Below are positions 27,870-39,294 of a DNA stretch of 64,000 nt, in pieces. The position numbers and the translations under genes are program-made. Source of the DNA: Paracoccus xiamenensis. Its GTDB lineage: Bacteria; Pseudomonadota; Alphaproteobacteria; Rhodobacterales; Rhodobacteraceae. The notes under the pieces are model-generated. The model saw only the letters and a program-made list of their open reading frames with translations. It did no database searches and was not told the origin of the DNA. Each line of letters starts with the position of its first letter. The stretch's first letter is position 1. The DNA lies in the NCBI RefSeq assembly GCF_011308835.1, contig NZ_JAAOHY010000006.1:124001-188000 (forward strand), in the 5' to 3' direction.

Positions 27870-28469
27870 ATGTTCTATCGACCCGAAAATGGCCATGGCC
27901 TGCCCCACAACCCCTTCAACGCGATCATCGCGCCCCGGCCGATCGGCTGGATCTCGACCCGTGGGGGCGATGGCGACAATTTGGCGCCCTACAGCTTTTT
28001 CAACGCGGTCGCCTATACGCCGCCGCAGGTTATGTTCGCTTCGACCACGGCGAAGGACGACCGTCCGAACATGAAGGACGCGCTTGCCCATATCGTTGAG
28101 TCGGGCGTGTTCTGCGTCAACATCGCCTCGGCCGTGCTGATCGACCAGATGAACGCCTCCAGCGCCACGCTGCCCGCCGGCACCAGCGAGTTCGAGGCCT
28201 GCGGGATCGAGGCCGCCGAATGCAGCACCATCGACTGCCCGCGCGTGGCGGCAGCGCCCGCCGCGCTGGAATGCCGGATGACGCAGGTGCAGCGGCTGGC
28301 GGGGCCGGCGAACTGGCTGGTGCTGGGCGTCGTCACCGGCGTGCACCTGCGCGACGACTGCATCCGCGACGGGCGGTTCGATCTGTCCCGCGACGGCTGG
28401 CTGGCACGCATGGGCTATCGCGACTATGTGGCGGTCCACGAAACGTTCGAGCTGGAGCGCCCGGAATGA
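27870..28469 (+). CDS. Flavin reductase-family protein (FMN-binding, DIM6/NTAB)
   Basis: This 199-aa protein starts [20 protein letters not shown], then has [27 protein letters not shown], the FMN-binding split-barrel signature of the flavin reductase-like family. These proteins bind FMN and either supply reduced flavin to a monooxygenase or act as flavoreductases. GGAG lies 5 bases before ATG 27870 (AAGGAGATCTC). It is divergent from the GNAT gene and overlaps apt by 4 bases (ATGA). The partner oxygenase is not in the window. Confidence 0.88.
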   Translation: MFYRPENGHGLPHNPFNAIIAPRPIGWISTRGGDGDNLAPYSFFNAVAYTPPQVMFASTTAKDDRPNMKDALAHIVESGVFCVNIASAVLIDQMNASSATLPAGTSEFEACGIEAAECSTIDCPRVAAAPAALECRMTQVQRLAGPANWLVLGVVTGVHLRDDCIRDGRFDLSRDGWLARMGYRDYVAVHETFELERPE

Positions 28470-29002
28470 CGCAGAAGACCGTCAAGGATTACATCCGCAG
28501 CATATATGACTTCCCGCATGAAGGGATCATCTTCCGCGATGTGACCACGCTGTTTGCCGATGCGCGCGGGTTTCGGATGGCGGTGGATCAGTTGCTGCAC
28601 GCCTATGCCGGGAAAAAGATCGACAAGGTTGTCGGGCTGGAAGCACGGGGCTTCATCCTTGGCGGGGCGGTGGCGCATCAGCTTTCCGTGGGCTTCGTGC
28701 CGATCCGCAAGAAGGGCAAGCTGCCCGGCACGGTGATTTCCGAAGCATATGAGCTGGAATATGGCGAGGCGGTGATGGAAATCCACGACGACGCCCTGAA
28801 ACCGGGTGAACGCGTGCTGATTGTCGACGACCTGCTGGCCACCGGCGGCACGGCCGAGGCCGGGATCACGCTGTGCCGCCGTCTGGAGGCCGAGGTGATC
28901 GGCTGCGCCTTCGTCATCGACCTGCCAGAACTGGGCGGGCGCAAACGGCTGGAAGCGATGGGTATGCCTGTCCACGCGCTGACCGAATTTGAAGGTGCGT
29001 AA
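28466..29002 (+). CDS. apt: Adenine phosphoribosyltransferase
   Basis: This purine salvage enzyme makes AMP from adenine and PRPP. The 178-aa protein has the full family sequence: N-terminal [54 protein letters not shown] and the PRPP-binding loop [20 protein letters not shown] 28466 overlaps the flavin-reductase stop. Its 3' end overlaps the start of the EamA gene. Confidence 0.97.
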   Translation: MTQKTVKDYIRSIYDFPHEGIIFRDVTTLFADARGFRMAVDQLLHAYAGKKIDKVVGLEARGFILGGAVAHQLSVGFVPIRKKGKLPGTVISEAYELEYGEAVMEIHDDALKPGERVLIVDDLLATGGTAEAGITLCRRLEAEVIGCAFVIDLPELGGRKRLEAMGMPVHALTEFEGA

Positions 29003-29897
29003 GACGCAGCCGACGGTCGCGACTGACGACAGGGCGAACCTGGTTGGCAGTCTGTGGATGGTCGCGGCCATGGCGGCTTTCGCGGTCGAGGATGTGTTCA
29101 TCAAGGCCGCCGCGCGAACGCTGCCCACGGCTGAGATTCTGATCCTGTTCGGTCTTGGCGGCGCGGTGCTGTTCGCAGTGATTGCGGCGTTAACTGGCCA
29201 GCGGCTTTTTTTGCGCGATGTTCTGTCGCCCGTCATGCGCATCCGGATGCTGTTCGAGATCGTTGGCCGTCTGTTCTATGCACTGGCGATCACGCTGACG
29301 CCGCTATCGGCGGCGACGGTCATCCTGCAGGCGACGCCGCTGGTCGTGGTCGCTGGGGCGGCTCTGGTCTTTGGCGAAAGGGTGGGGCCGCGGCGTTGGT
29401 TGGCGATCCTGATCGGGCTGGTGGGCGTCGTCATCATAATCGGGCCGGGAACGGACAGCTTTTCTGTGCTGTCGATCCTTGCTGTTATCGGGATGTTGGG
29501 CTTCGCCGGGCGCGATCTGGCCAGCCGGGTCGCGCCGCGCGGGCTGGGCACGGCGATTTTGGGCTTTTACGGTTTCCTGGCCATTGTCATCGCCGGGGCG
29601 ATCTATGTCCCCTGGGGCGGGGGCGCCTTCGTGGTGCCGGGACTGACTGCGTCGCTCTGGCTGGCGGGCGCGGTACTGGCGGGGATCGCCGCCTATGTTT
29701 GCCTGATGAAGGCGATGCGCACGGGCGAGGTGTCGGCGGTGACGCCCTTCCGCTATACCCGCCTGCTGTTCGGTATTGCCTTTGGGGTGTTGCTGTTTGG
29801 CGAGGCGCTGACGCCGGCCATGCTGACGGGATCGGCGTTGATCGTCTGTTCGGGTCTGTTCATCGTCTGGCGCGGGAAGGCGCGGCAGGTGTCATAG
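28989..29897 (+). CDS. EamA-family drug/metabolite transporter (DMT)
   Basis: Ten hydrophobic helices lie in 302 aa, arranged as two EamA repeats (about 20-145 and 165-295); conserved features include [17 protein letters not shown] and [23 protein letters not shown]. Substrates of this family are diverse and cannot be assigned. Start codon choice is uncertain: TTG 28989 and GTG 28995 are both in frame, neither has a strong ribosome site, and both overlap the apt end, so reinitiation after apt is likely. The stop abuts that of the convergent MFS gene (TCATAG). Confidence 0.85.
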   Translation: MKVRKTQPTVATDDRANLVGSLWMVAAMAAFAVEDVFIKAAARTLPTAEILILFGLGGAVLFAVIAALTGQRLFLRDVLSPVMRIRMLFEIVGRLFYALAITLTPLSAATVILQATPLVVVAGAALVFGERVGPRRWLAILIGLVGVVIIIGPGTDSFSVLSILAVIGMLGFAGRDLASRVAPRGLGTAILGFYGFLAIVIAGAIYVPWGGGAFVVPGLTASLWLAGAVLAGIAAYVCLMKAMRTGEVSAVTPFRYTRLLFGIAFGVLLFGEALTPAMLTGSALIVCSGLFIVWRGKARQVS

Positions 29898-31520
29898 CAC
29901 GTCGATCTTGCCCCGCAGCGGCACATCGGCATGGGACGAGACATCATGCCGTTCAATCAGGCGATGGACTGGCGGGTCGCCCTCGTCGCGGTGCAGGCGA
30001 TGAAGTGCTTGGGTGACCTCGCTATCGGTCACGGTGCGGCGGGTGTTGTGGCGGATGTAATCGTCCCAGGTGGCGATATGATAGCTTTCCGACCAGTGGT
30101 CGGGCTTTTCCAGATCGCGCAGCAGCACCCATGACCGCGCGCCATCGCGGCGGCGGATGTCGCGGCGCTGGATCATCAGGCGCAGGAATTCCTCGGTATC
30201 TTCGGGGGCGATGTGATAATCGACCATCACCATGATCGGTCCGGAACGCCCCCGCAGATCCAGACCCAGCACCGGCTCGCGGAAGCGGTTGGCGGGGGAC
30301 AGGTCGGACTGGCTGAATTCCGGCATCGGCAGCGCCAGCCCGATCAGCGCCGCAAGAATCAGCCCCAGCGAGGCCCCCAGCAGCGCGGCTTCAAAACCGT
30401 AGGCCTGCGCGACCGCGCCCCACAGCCATGCGCCGGCCGCCATGCCGCCGAAGGTCACGGTCTGATACATCGCCAACGCCCGGGCCACGACCCAGCGGGG
30501 GGTGGACAGCTGCACGGTCACGTTGAACAGCGACAGCACGATCACCCAGGCCATCCCGGCCGGAAAGATCGCCAGCGCCTGCAGCCAGACATTGTCGGTC
30601 AGCGCGACCACGGCCGTTGCGGCGGCAAACAGGACCATGCCCACACGCACGATCCATTCGTTGTTCAGCCGGGCGCGGATGCGGGTATTGGTCAGCGCCC
30701 CGATGATTGCGCCCGCGCCAAAGCAGCCCAGCAGGATGCCGAACAGAAGCGATCCTCCCTCTGGGTGGGATTTCGCGACCAGCGGCAGCAGCGCCATCAG
30801 CGCCGCCGCCGACAGACCGAATGCGGCCGAGCGCGTCAGCACCCGCACCAGATTGGGCGACAGCGCGACATAGCGCAGCCCAGCCCCCACTGCGGACACG
30901 AAGGGCTCTCGCGCGATGGTGCGGGGCGGATAATCCGGCTTCCAGCGCAGCATCGCGACCAGCAGCGGGATATAGCTGAAGGCATTGACGATGAAGCCCA
31001 TTGCCGCGCCCCAGGCGGCGACGATCAGGCCGCCCGCCGCCGGACCGACCGAGCGCATGAGGTTGAACCCCACCGAGTTCAGCGTCACCGCCTGCGGCAG
31101 GTCCTCGCGCGGGACCAGATCGCCCATGCTTGCCTGCCAGGGCGGGTTATACAGCGCCTGTCCCAGCCCGATCAGGAAGGTGAAGGCCAGCAGGCTCCAC
31201 GGGGTGATCGCGCCGGACCACGCGACAAAGGCCAGCAGCGTCGACATCAGTGCCATGAAGCCGATTGCCGCCATCATGATCTGGCGGCGGTCGAAAATAT
31301 CGGCAAGCGCGCCCGATACCAGCGCGAACAACATGATCGGCAAGGTGTTCGATGCCTGCACCAGCGCGATCAGCGTGGCGTTGCTGGTCAGTTGCGTCAT
31401 CAGCCATGCCGCACTGACCGCTTGCACGAGGCCGCCGAAATTCGACACCAGCGTCGCCGTCCACAACGTGCGGAAGGCGGAGTGCCGAAAAGGGGCGAAG
31501 GTCGAACCGGAGGCTGGCAT
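29892..31520 (-). CDS. MFS exporter (MFS_3/EntS-like) with C-terminal ABM-like domain
   Basis: The first 400 residues are a 12-helix major facilitator of the MFS_3/EntS (DHA3-like) group, with FRTLWTATLVSNFGGLVQAV in helix 1 and LADIFDRRQIMMAAIGF in the 2-3 loop. Residues about 425-515 form a soluble domain starting SGPIMVMVDYHIAPEDTEEFL, with a WSESYHIATWDDYIRHNTRRT segment, resembling a dimeric alpha/beta barrel (antibiotic biosynthesis monooxygenase type). The total is 542 aa. Such fusions occur in proteobacterial MFS_3 proteins; what the extra domain does is not known. The substrate is unknown. Confidence 0.85.
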   Translation of the reverse strand: MPASGSTFAPFRHSAFRTLWTATLVSNFGGLVQAVSAAWLMTQLTSNATLIALVQASNTLPIMLFALVSGALADIFDRRQIMMAAIGFMALMSTLLAFVAWSGAITPWSLLAFTFLIGLGQALYNPPWQASMGDLVPREDLPQAVTLNSVGFNLMRSVGPAAGGLIVAAWGAAMGFIVNAFSYIPLLVAMLRWKPDYPPRTIAREPFVSAVGAGLRYVALSPNLVRVLTRSAAFGLSAAALMALLPLVAKSHPEGGSLLFGILLGCFGAGAIIGALTNTRIRARLNNEWIVRVGMVLFAAATAVVALTDNVWLQALAIFPAGMAWVIVLSLFNVTVQLSTPRWVVARALAMYQTVTFGGMAAGAWLWGAVAQAYGFEAALLGASLGLILAALIGLALPMPEFSQSDLSPANRFREPVLGLDLRGRSGPIMVMVDYHIAPEDTEEFLRLMIQRRDIRRRDGARSWVLLRDLEKPDHWSESYHIATWDDYIRHNTRRTVTDSEVTQALHRLHRDEGDPPVHRLIERHDVSSHADVPLRGKIDVL

Positions 31521-31540
31521 TGCGTCAACTTGTAGGTAAA

Positions 31541-31570
31541 AACGAGCCCCCGCAAGGTGCTTGCGGGGGC
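31541..31570 (-). terminator. Terminator of the GlsB/YeaQ-type gene (minus strand)
   Basis: GCCCCCGCAAG (31546-31556) pairs perfectly with CTTGCGGGGGC (31560-31570), loop GTG. On the minus strand the stem is followed by TCGTTTTTA. It lies between the GlsB-type gene and the MFS gene, so those two are separate transcripts. Confidence 0.9.
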
Positions 31571-31628
31571 TTCAGATAGATTCATCGGATGTGGGCTTTG
31601 TCGCCGGCCAACCGGATCGCGGCGACGA

Positions 31629-31883
31629 TCAGGTGGCGCGGTTAACCAGCCGCAACAGCACCAGCAGGATGACCGCACCGATGGTGGCGTAAAGGATCGA
31701 CCCGATGATGTTGGTGCCTTCGCCGGCGCCCATGCCCAAGGCCGGGAACAGGAACGAGGCGATCAGTGCGCCGACGATGCCGACGACGATATTGACCAGC
31801 AGGCCCTGGCCGTGGCCCTTGACGATCTGGCCGGCCAGCCAACCGGCAATGGCGCCAACGATAATTGCTATGATAAGACCCAT
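31629..31883 (-). CDS. GlsB/YeaQ/YmgE-family small stress membrane protein
   Basis: This 84-aa protein is almost entirely membrane helix: MGLIIAIIVGAIAGWLAGQI, VNIVVGIVGALIASFLF and IIGSILYATIGAVILLVLL, with the family's glycine spacing (transglycosylase-associated protein family, PF04226). Members are small inner-membrane proteins induced by stress or in stationary phase; the biochemical function is unresolved. ATG 31883 has GAGGA upstream; a second in-frame ATG 4 codons earlier (31895) is possible. A strong terminator follows. Confidence 0.9.
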   Translation of the reverse strand: MGLIIAIIVGAIAGWLAGQIVKGHGQGLLVNIVVGIVGALIASFLFPALGMGAGEGTNIIGSILYATIGAVILLVLLRLVNRAT

Positions 31884-32197
31884 GCGCTTCCTCATAAGGG
31901 TTGGCCACCGTCTTCGGGCAGGGGCGTCCTGACCGGTGCGAAGGTGGCGATGACTGTCCTGCAACGCCAGTTTACCACCTAATGTTCCGTGAATAAACGG
32001 TTTCTCATTTGTTAACCGGCTTAGAAATGCCAGTTTGCCGTGCTATTTTAGGGTTTGAGCGAGGGTCGGGCTGCGCCAATTCGCAGCGGCTGAATCGTGC
32101 GCCGCTCAGTTGACCCTCTGATGCGCCGGGGATAAACGGGCATTAGCCCAACCCAAACGCAGCCGGGCCCGGTTGCGGCATAAGGGAGCCTAATCTC
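31884..32197. other. 314-base intergenic region upstream of the nuo operon
   Basis: This is the divergent gap between the GlsB-type gene and nuoA. It holds AT-richer sequence than its surroundings (about 31980-32050), the likely promoters of both genes, and a candidate sigma-70-like promoter for nuo at 32110-32138. I see no convincing RNA gene or coding frame in it. Confidence 0.6.
32110..32138 (+). promoter_or_regulatory. Candidate promoter of the nuo operon
   Basis: TTGACC and TAAACG are separated by exactly 17 bases, about 60 bases upstream of the nuoA start. The -35 box matches 5 of 6 consensus positions and the -10 box about 3 of 6, so this is a plausible but unproven housekeeping promoter. 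Confidence 0.35.
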
Positions 32198-33168
<971 letters not shown>

Positions 33169-33173
33169 ACGAC

Positions 33174-33800
33174 ATGGCCATCTATCCCGATCTCGACACC
33201 CTGGCCGACCTGGCCGAGTTGATTCAGACCCGCTTTGCGGACGACGTGCAGGCGGCCGAGGTCGCTTTTGACGAACTGAACATCACGGTCGGCCTGTCGG
33301 GGCTGGTTCGGCTGATCGAGTTCCTGCAATCGGACACGAATTGCCGCTTCTCGACGCTGACGGACATCACGGCGGTCGACCATCCCGAACGCCCTGCGCG
33401 CTTTGACGTGGTCTATCAACTGCTGTCGATGTATCGCAATCAGCGCATCCGCGTGAAAACCGCCGCGCGCGAGGACGAGCTGGTGCCGACGATCACCGGA
33501 CTGTATCCGGGCGCGAACTGGTACGAACGCGAAGTCTTCGACATGTTCGGGATCATGTTCTCGGGTCACCCGGACCTTCGCCGGATCCTGACCGATTACG
33601 GTTTCCGCGGCTTCCCGCTGCGCAAGGATTTCCCGACCACCGGCTATGTCGAGGTCCGCTATGACGAGGCGCTGAAGCGTGTCGTTTACGAACCCGTCCG
33701 GCTGACGCAGGAATACCGGCAGTTCGACTTCCTGTCGCCCTGGGAAGGGGCGAAATACGTGCTGCCCGGCGACGAGAAGGCGAAGGAGGCGGGCAAGTGA
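33174..33800 (+). CDS. nuoC: NADH-quinone oxidoreductase subunit C
   Basis: The 30-kDa peripheral-arm subunit, 208 aa, separate from NuoD as in Paracoccus rather than fused as in E. coli. Signature sequence: [42 protein letters not shown], which spans the family pattern (given here only as the segment at about residues 115-157). It ends with a short charged tail. It lies 5 bases after nuoB and 65 bases before nuoD; that spacer contains a GC-rich hairpin. Confidence 0.96.
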   Translation: MAIYPDLDTLADLAELIQTRFADDVQAAEVAFDELNITVGLSGLVRLIEFLQSDTNCRFSTLTDITAVDHPERPARFDVVYQLLSMYRNQRIRVKTAAREDELVPTITGLYPGANWYEREVFDMFGIMFSGHPDLRRILTDYGFRGFPLRKDFPTTGYVEVRYDEALKRVVYEPVRLTQEYRQFDFLSPWEGAKYVLPGDEKAKEAGK

Positions 33801-33865
33801 CCCCTTTCTGCCACCGTGCCATTCAGGGCTGCGCGCGCCCGCGCGCCGCAGCAAAGGAGTAAGCC

Positions 33866-35101
33866 ATGGACGGCGATATTCGCGTCAACAGCTATGATGA
33901 CGGATCCGTGGACGCCCATACCGGCGAACAGGATATCCGCAACTTCAACATCAACTTCGGCCCCCAGCACCCGGCGGCGCACGGCGTGCTGCGTCTGGTT
34001 CTGGAACTGGACGGCGAGGTGGTCGAGCGCGCCGATCCGCATATCGGCCTGCTGCATCGCGGCACCGAGAAGCTGATGGAAAGCCGGACTTTCCTTCAGA
34101 ACCTGCCCTATTTCGACCGGCTGGACTATTCCTCGCCGCAGAATCAGGAACATGCGTGGTGTCTGGCGATCGAGAAGCTGGCCGGGATCGAGCCGCCGCC
34201 GCGCGCCAAGATCATCCGGGTGCTGTTCGACGAAATCGGCCGGATCCTGAACCACCTGCTGGGCGTGACGACGGGCATGCTGGACATCGGCGCGCTGACG
34301 CCGCCGGTCTGGGGCTTCACCGCCCGCGAAGAACTGATGGTCTTCTGCGAACGCGCCTCGGGTGCGCGGCTGCACATGGCCTATTACCGTCCCGGCGGTG
34401 TGCACGAGGACCTGCCTGCGGGCCTTGTCGATGATATCGAGGCCTGGTGTGACGGCTTCCCGAAGCTGCTGGACGATCTGGAAACGCTGCTGACCGAAAA
34501 CCGCATTGTGAAACAGCGGCTGGTCGATATCGGCATCGTCCACGAACAGGATGCGCTGGATTGGGGTTACACGGGCGTCATGGTGCGCGGCTCTGGCCTG
34601 GCATGGGACTTGCGCAAGTCGCAGCCCTATGACGGATATGAGGAGTATGATTTCCAGATCCCGGTCGGCAAGAATGGCGACTGCTATGACCGCTATCTGG
34701 TCCGCATGGCCGAGATGCGCGAGTCGGTGAAGATCATGCGTCAGGCCTGCGCCAAGCTGCGGGTGACCCCCGGCGACGTGCTGGCGCGCGGCAAGCTGGC
34801 CCCGCCCAAGCGGACGGCCATGAAGACCGACATGGAAAGCCTGATTCACCACTTCAAGCTGTATACCGAAGGCTTCAAGCTGCCCGCGGGCGAGGTTTAT
34901 GCCGCGGTCGAAGCTCCGAAGGGCGAATTCGGCGTCTATCTGGTCAGCGACGGCACCAACAAGCCATACCGCGCCAAGCTGCGCGCGCCGGGTTTTGCGC
35001 ATTTGCAGTCCATGGACTGGATGGCCAAGGGTCACATGCTGTCCGATATTCCGGCCTTCATCGCGACGCTTGACATCGTGTTCGGCGAGGTCGACCGGTG
35101 A
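33866..35101 (+). CDS. nuoD: NADH-quinone oxidoreductase subunit D
   Basis: The 49-kDa subunit forms the quinone pocket together with NuoB. The 411-aa protein has [22 protein letters not shown] at the front (quinone-site His and Asp region), [14 protein letters not shown], and the C-terminal [19 protein letters not shown] and GEVDR ending. AAAGGAG precedes ATG 33866. Its stop TGA shares its last base with the ATG of the small frame that follows (TGATG). Confidence 0.97.
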   Translation: MDGDIRVNSYDDGSVDAHTGEQDIRNFNINFGPQHPAAHGVLRLVLELDGEVVERADPHIGLLHRGTEKLMESRTFLQNLPYFDRLDYSSPQNQEHAWCLAIEKLAGIEPPPRAKIIRVLFDEIGRILNHLLGVTTGMLDIGALTPPVWGFTAREELMVFCERASGARLHMAYYRPGGVHEDLPAGLVDDIEAWCDGFPKLLDDLETLLTENRIVKQRLVDIGIVHEQDALDWGYTGVMVRGSGLAWDLRKSQPYDGYEEYDFQIPVGKNGDCYDRYLVRMAEMRESVKIMRQACAKLRVTPGDVLARGKLAPPKRTAMKTDMESLIHHFKLYTEGFKLPAGEVYAAVEAPKGEFGVYLVSDGTNKPYRAKLRAPGFAHLQSMDWMAKGHMLSDIPAFIATLDIVFGEVDR

Positions 35102-35247
35102 TGGCCCCCCGCCCTCCGGCAGATGCGTCGGTTGCGCGGAATTTTATCAGGGGGGGCGCCAATGGCGTCGCCTCCGCACGGATTAACGAGGAGCGGTTCG
35201 CACTGGAACGCGGGCCGCTGACCCTCAAGACGGAGACCTGCCGCTGA
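35101..35247 (+). CDS. 48-codon small reading frame between nuoD and nuoE
   Basis: This short frame starts with ATG at 35101, sharing a base with the nuoD stop, and ends with TGA whose last base begins the nuoE ATG. The product is [15 protein letters not shown] then [24 protein letters not shown] and TLKTETCR: a soluble, basic peptide with one cysteine near the end. I do not recognise a family. The exact fit (TGATG at both ends) and the absence of other sequence in the gap suggest a translated gene or a coupling leader for nuoE. A chance frame in 147 bases cannot be excluded. Confidence 0.5.
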   Translation: MAPRPPADASVARNFIRGGANGVASARINEERFALERGPLTLKTETCR

Positions 35248-36296
35248 TGCTGCGCCGCCTTTCCCCCATCCAGCCGGACTCGTTCGAGTTCACGCCAGCG
35301 AACCTTGATTGGGCGCGGGCGCAGATGACCAAATACCCCGAAGGCCGCCAGCAGTCGGCGGTCATCCCGATCCTGTGGCGCGCGCAGGAACAGGAAGGCT
35401 GGCTGACCCGCCCGGCGATGGAATATGTCGCCGACCTGCTGGGCATGGCCTATATGCGGGTGCTTGAAGTCGCGACTTTCTATTTCATGTTCCAGCTGTA
35501 TCCGGTTGGTTCGGTTGCCAATATCCAGATCTGCGGCACCACGACCTGCATGATCTGCGGGGCCGAGGATCTGGTCCGCGTCTGCCGTGAAAAGATCGCG
35601 CCCAGCCCGCATACCCTGTCGGCGAATGGCAAGTTTTCCTGGGAAGAGGTCGAATGCCTTGGCGCCTGCGCCAATGCGCCCATGGCCCAGATCGGCAAGG
35701 ATTTATACGAAGATCTGACCGCTGAAAAGCTGGCAGAGCTGATCGACGCGATGGAGGCCGGCGGCGTGCCGCGCCCCGGTCCGCAGGACGGACGCTTCTC
35801 GTCCGAGGCGAAAGAGGGCCAGAACGCGCTGACCAACCTGCTGCCGCCGGCCGAGGCGGCCAATGCCTCGGTCGCGCTGGCGCTGGAAATCGGCGACACG
35901 CTGAAACGCATTGACGGCACCGAGGTGCCGATCCTGACGCCGTGGCTGGGCAAGACCGCCAGCGCCGAGGTGGCAACCGAAGAAAAGATCATCGTTGCCG
36001 ATACAGCCGCCGCCGCGGCCGAAGCGCAGGCCGAAGGGCGCAAGCCCGAAGGTCTGGCCGCGCCGCGCGACGGGCAGGCGGATGACCTCAAGGAAATCAA
36101 CGGCGTCGGGCCGAAGCTGGAACAGCTTCTGCACCAGCTGGGCGTCTATCATTTCGACCAGATTGCTGGCTGGAGCTCGGACGAAATCGCCTGGGTCGAC
36201 GCCAATCTTGAAGGTTTCCATGGCCGCGTGACGCGGGACGAATGGGTCCAGCAGGCCCAGAGATTTGTCAAGGAACGCAAGGGGACGGCCGACTAG
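35247..36296 (+). CDS. nuoE: NADH-quinone oxidoreductase subunit E with C-terminal helix-hairpin-helix-like extension
   Basis: NuoE holds the N1a 2Fe-2S cluster. Core residues 1-180 contain the four ligands C96 and C101 (CGTTTCMIC) and C137 and C141 ([11 protein letters not shown]). The core is followed by an Ala/Glu-rich linker (about 180-278) and a terminal domain starting [21 protein letters not shown] (residues 279-349) that looks like a helix-hairpin-helix element. The total of 349 aa is about twice the E. coli length; extended NuoE is usual in Rhodobacteraceae. A related terminal domain is present in the next gene. ATG 35247 overlaps the small frame upstream. Confidence 0.95.
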   Translation: MLRRLSPIQPDSFEFTPANLDWARAQMTKYPEGRQQSAVIPILWRAQEQEGWLTRPAMEYVADLLGMAYMRVLEVATFYFMFQLYPVGSVANIQICGTTTCMICGAEDLVRVCREKIAPSPHTLSANGKFSWEEVECLGACANAPMAQIGKDLYEDLTAEKLAELIDAMEAGGVPRPGPQDGRFSSEAKEGQNALTNLLPPAEAANASVALALEIGDTLKRIDGTEVPILTPWLGKTASAEVATEEKIIVADTAAAAAEAQAEGRKPEGLAAPRDGQADDLKEINGVGPKLEQLLHQLGVYHFDQIAGWSSDEIAWVDANLEGFHGRVTRDEWVQQAQRFVKERKGTAD

Positions 36297-36326
36297 AGTT
36301 AACCAGACGCCACACGGGGGTGAGAG

Positions 36327-37238
36327 ATGCTGAAGAATGAATGCACGCGGAATTGCTGGCTGGCTGCGGCCGTGGCCGGCCTTCTGGTGTGGTTGTTCAA
36401 CCTCTTTGCTGGCGGCTTCATCGCCGGGCTGCTGCTTGGGCTGATTGCCTTCTTCCTGATGGGCAATCTGCTGATCTGGCTCGTCTGCAACGGCGGCGGC
36501 GGCGTCACCGAAAGCGCCGAGGTTCTGGGCGAGCGCGCGACAGCCCATGACATCGGCGATGGCGGTGTGCTGGACCGGGCTGAGGACGCGATCGTCAATG
36601 CCGGAAATGCCTTTGCTGCCGGCACCGTCTCGGCCGTGGAAAAGGGCCGCGGCGCCCTGCACGACATGCGCAACGAGGCCCGCGAGGACCGCGAAAAGAT
36701 GCGGAACGAGCGTTACGACGACAGTGACCGTGGCGAAGATGGCGACGATCTGGGTGATCGCATCCAGGAACGTCAGGAAACTGCCGACGCGCCGGTGAAA
36801 GAGGCGATGGGGGCGCTGGCTGCACGTGGCAAGACCGCGCCGGATGCGCCGAATGAGGAAGACACGCAGGTCAGTGACGACGCGGTTGAGATCGCGCAAG
36901 CCTCCTCGACCCCCGAGGTGACGCCTTTGCCAGCACCAGAGGAGGTTGCACCTGCTAAGGTGAAAGCGAAGGTTGCGAAGCCTGCATCAGGCGCTGACAA
37001 CCTCAAGGAAATCAAGGGCATTGGCCCGCAACTGGAAAAGCTGCTGCATGACAACGACGTCACCAGCTTTGCCCAGATCGCAGCTTGGGACGATGCCGCG
37101 GTCGACCATTTCGCCGAGGTGATCGGCCGCATGGGCGGGCGCATCCGTTCGGATGATTGGGTCGGACAGGCGAAACTGCTGGCTGCGGGCCAAGAGACCG
37201 AGTTTTCGCGCCGCGTCGACAAGGGCGAGGTGTATTGA
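36327..37238 (+). CDS. nuo-cluster membrane protein with NuoE-like C-terminal domain
   Basis: This 303-aa protein has two closely spaced hydrophobic helices (about residues 10-30 and 32-55), a long charged low-complexity middle (REDREKMRNERYDDSDRGED and similar), and a C-terminal domain from about residue 224, DNLKEIKGIGPQLEKLLHDND, clearly related to the NuoE terminal domain ([17 protein letters not shown]). It has no known catalytic motif. The position between nuoE and nuoF, and the shared domain, point to a complex I-associated accessory or assembly protein; this is inference. Its TGA overlaps the next ATG (TGATG). Confidence 0.7.
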   Translation: MLKNECTRNCWLAAAVAGLLVWLFNLFAGGFIAGLLLGLIAFFLMGNLLIWLVCNGGGGVTESAEVLGERATAHDIGDGGVLDRAEDAIVNAGNAFAAGTVSAVEKGRGALHDMRNEAREDREKMRNERYDDSDRGEDGDDLGDRIQERQETADAPVKEAMGALAARGKTAPDAPNEEDTQVSDDAVEIAQASSTPEVTPLPAPEEVAPAKVKAKVAKPASGADNLKEIKGIGPQLEKLLHDNDVTSFAQIAAWDDAAVDHFAEVIGRMGGRIRSDDWVGQAKLLAAGQETEFSRRVDKGEVY

Positions 37239-37465
37239 TGGCCGATCAGGCCCGGCAAGATGCGGCGCAGATGCGTCTCGCGGCGATCGTGATGGCGGCG
37301 ACTGGCATCCTGTGGCTGATCGCCAACTGGGCCGGGCAGCGTTATGGCTGGCCCGCGAAATATGCGTTCCTCGCGGATTTGGCCGCGATGGGTGGGTTTG
37401 TCTGGTCGCTGCTGGTGACCTGGCGTATCTGGCGGCGCAAGGCGCGGCCGGGCAAGGAAGGATGA
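37238..37465 (+). CDS. DUF5337-family small membrane protein in the nuo cluster
   Basis: This 75-aa protein has two hydrophobic helices, MRLAAIVMAATGILWLIANW and YAFLADLAAMGGFVWSLLVTW, with a basic C-terminus (RIWRRKARPGKEG). It matches what I remember of the DUF5337 family, found in Rhodobacteraceae nuo clusters just upstream of nuoF. The role is unknown. The ATG shares a base with the preceding stop, and nuoF begins 7 bases later with AAGGAAGGA between. Confidence 0.75.
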   Translation: MADQARQDAAQMRLAAIVMAATGILWLIANWAGQRYGWPAKYAFLADLAAMGGFVWSLLVTWRIWRRKARPGKEG

Positions 37466-37472
37466 CAACTAA

Positions 37473-38771
<1,299 letters not shown>

Positions 38772-38780
38772 GGGGCTAAG

Positions 38781-39206
38781 ATGCATCGTCGCAAGCCATC
38801 CAACTTCACAGGAAAACGCGCGGTTTTGGCCAGCGCGTCTTTTGGGGTTACGATGCTGGGCGGCTGCGCGGTCGACTCTGGCACGTCGTTTGACCCCGTC
38901 TTTTTGACTGCGAACGACCTCGATCTGAAGATCTATTTCGAGCCCGAGCTGATGTATGCGCCGGTAGCCGCAATGGAAAATGACGACGGCACCGTCACCA
39001 TAGTTGAACCCATCTACGTTCCGGGAGGCTTGGCCGTCGCGCGCCGGGACGGGCTTTCTTTGCAGGCTGAGGACGAGGCCGATGCGCGTGAAGCGGCAGC
39101 ATATTATTGCGCAGAGCAGGGTGAACGCCCCATCACCGGTGGGATCGTAGAAATATCGGCCGAGATGCCGGTCCGTGTCTGGCAATTCCAGCATTGCTCG
39201 CCATGA
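38781..39206 (+). CDS. Predicted lipoprotein in the nuo cluster
   Basis: This 141-aa protein has a positively charged start (MHRRKPSNFTGKR), a hydrophobic stretch and a lipobox MLGGC (cysteine near residue 29), so a signal-peptidase II substrate is likely. The mature part is acidic, without membrane helices, and has two further cysteines (AAYYCAEQG and the C-terminal QHCSP). I do not recognise the family. It lies between nuoF and nuoG. The AAGGGG upstream is a plausible ribosome site. The codon use looks slightly less biased than that of the nuo genes. Confidence 0.6.
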   Translation: MHRRKPSNFTGKRAVLASASFGVTMLGGCAVDSGTSFDPVFLTANDLDLKIYFEPELMYAPVAAMENDDGTVTIVEPIYVPGGLAVARRDGLSLQAEDEADAREAAAYYCAEQGERPITGGIVEISAEMPVRVWQFQHCSP

Positions 39207-39294
39207 CCTTCACATCAAACTCACCCCACCGTGTCGGGCCGCTGGCAATCTGCTATGGTAAGGCATTCTCCATAAACAAATGGAGGCACGAGCC

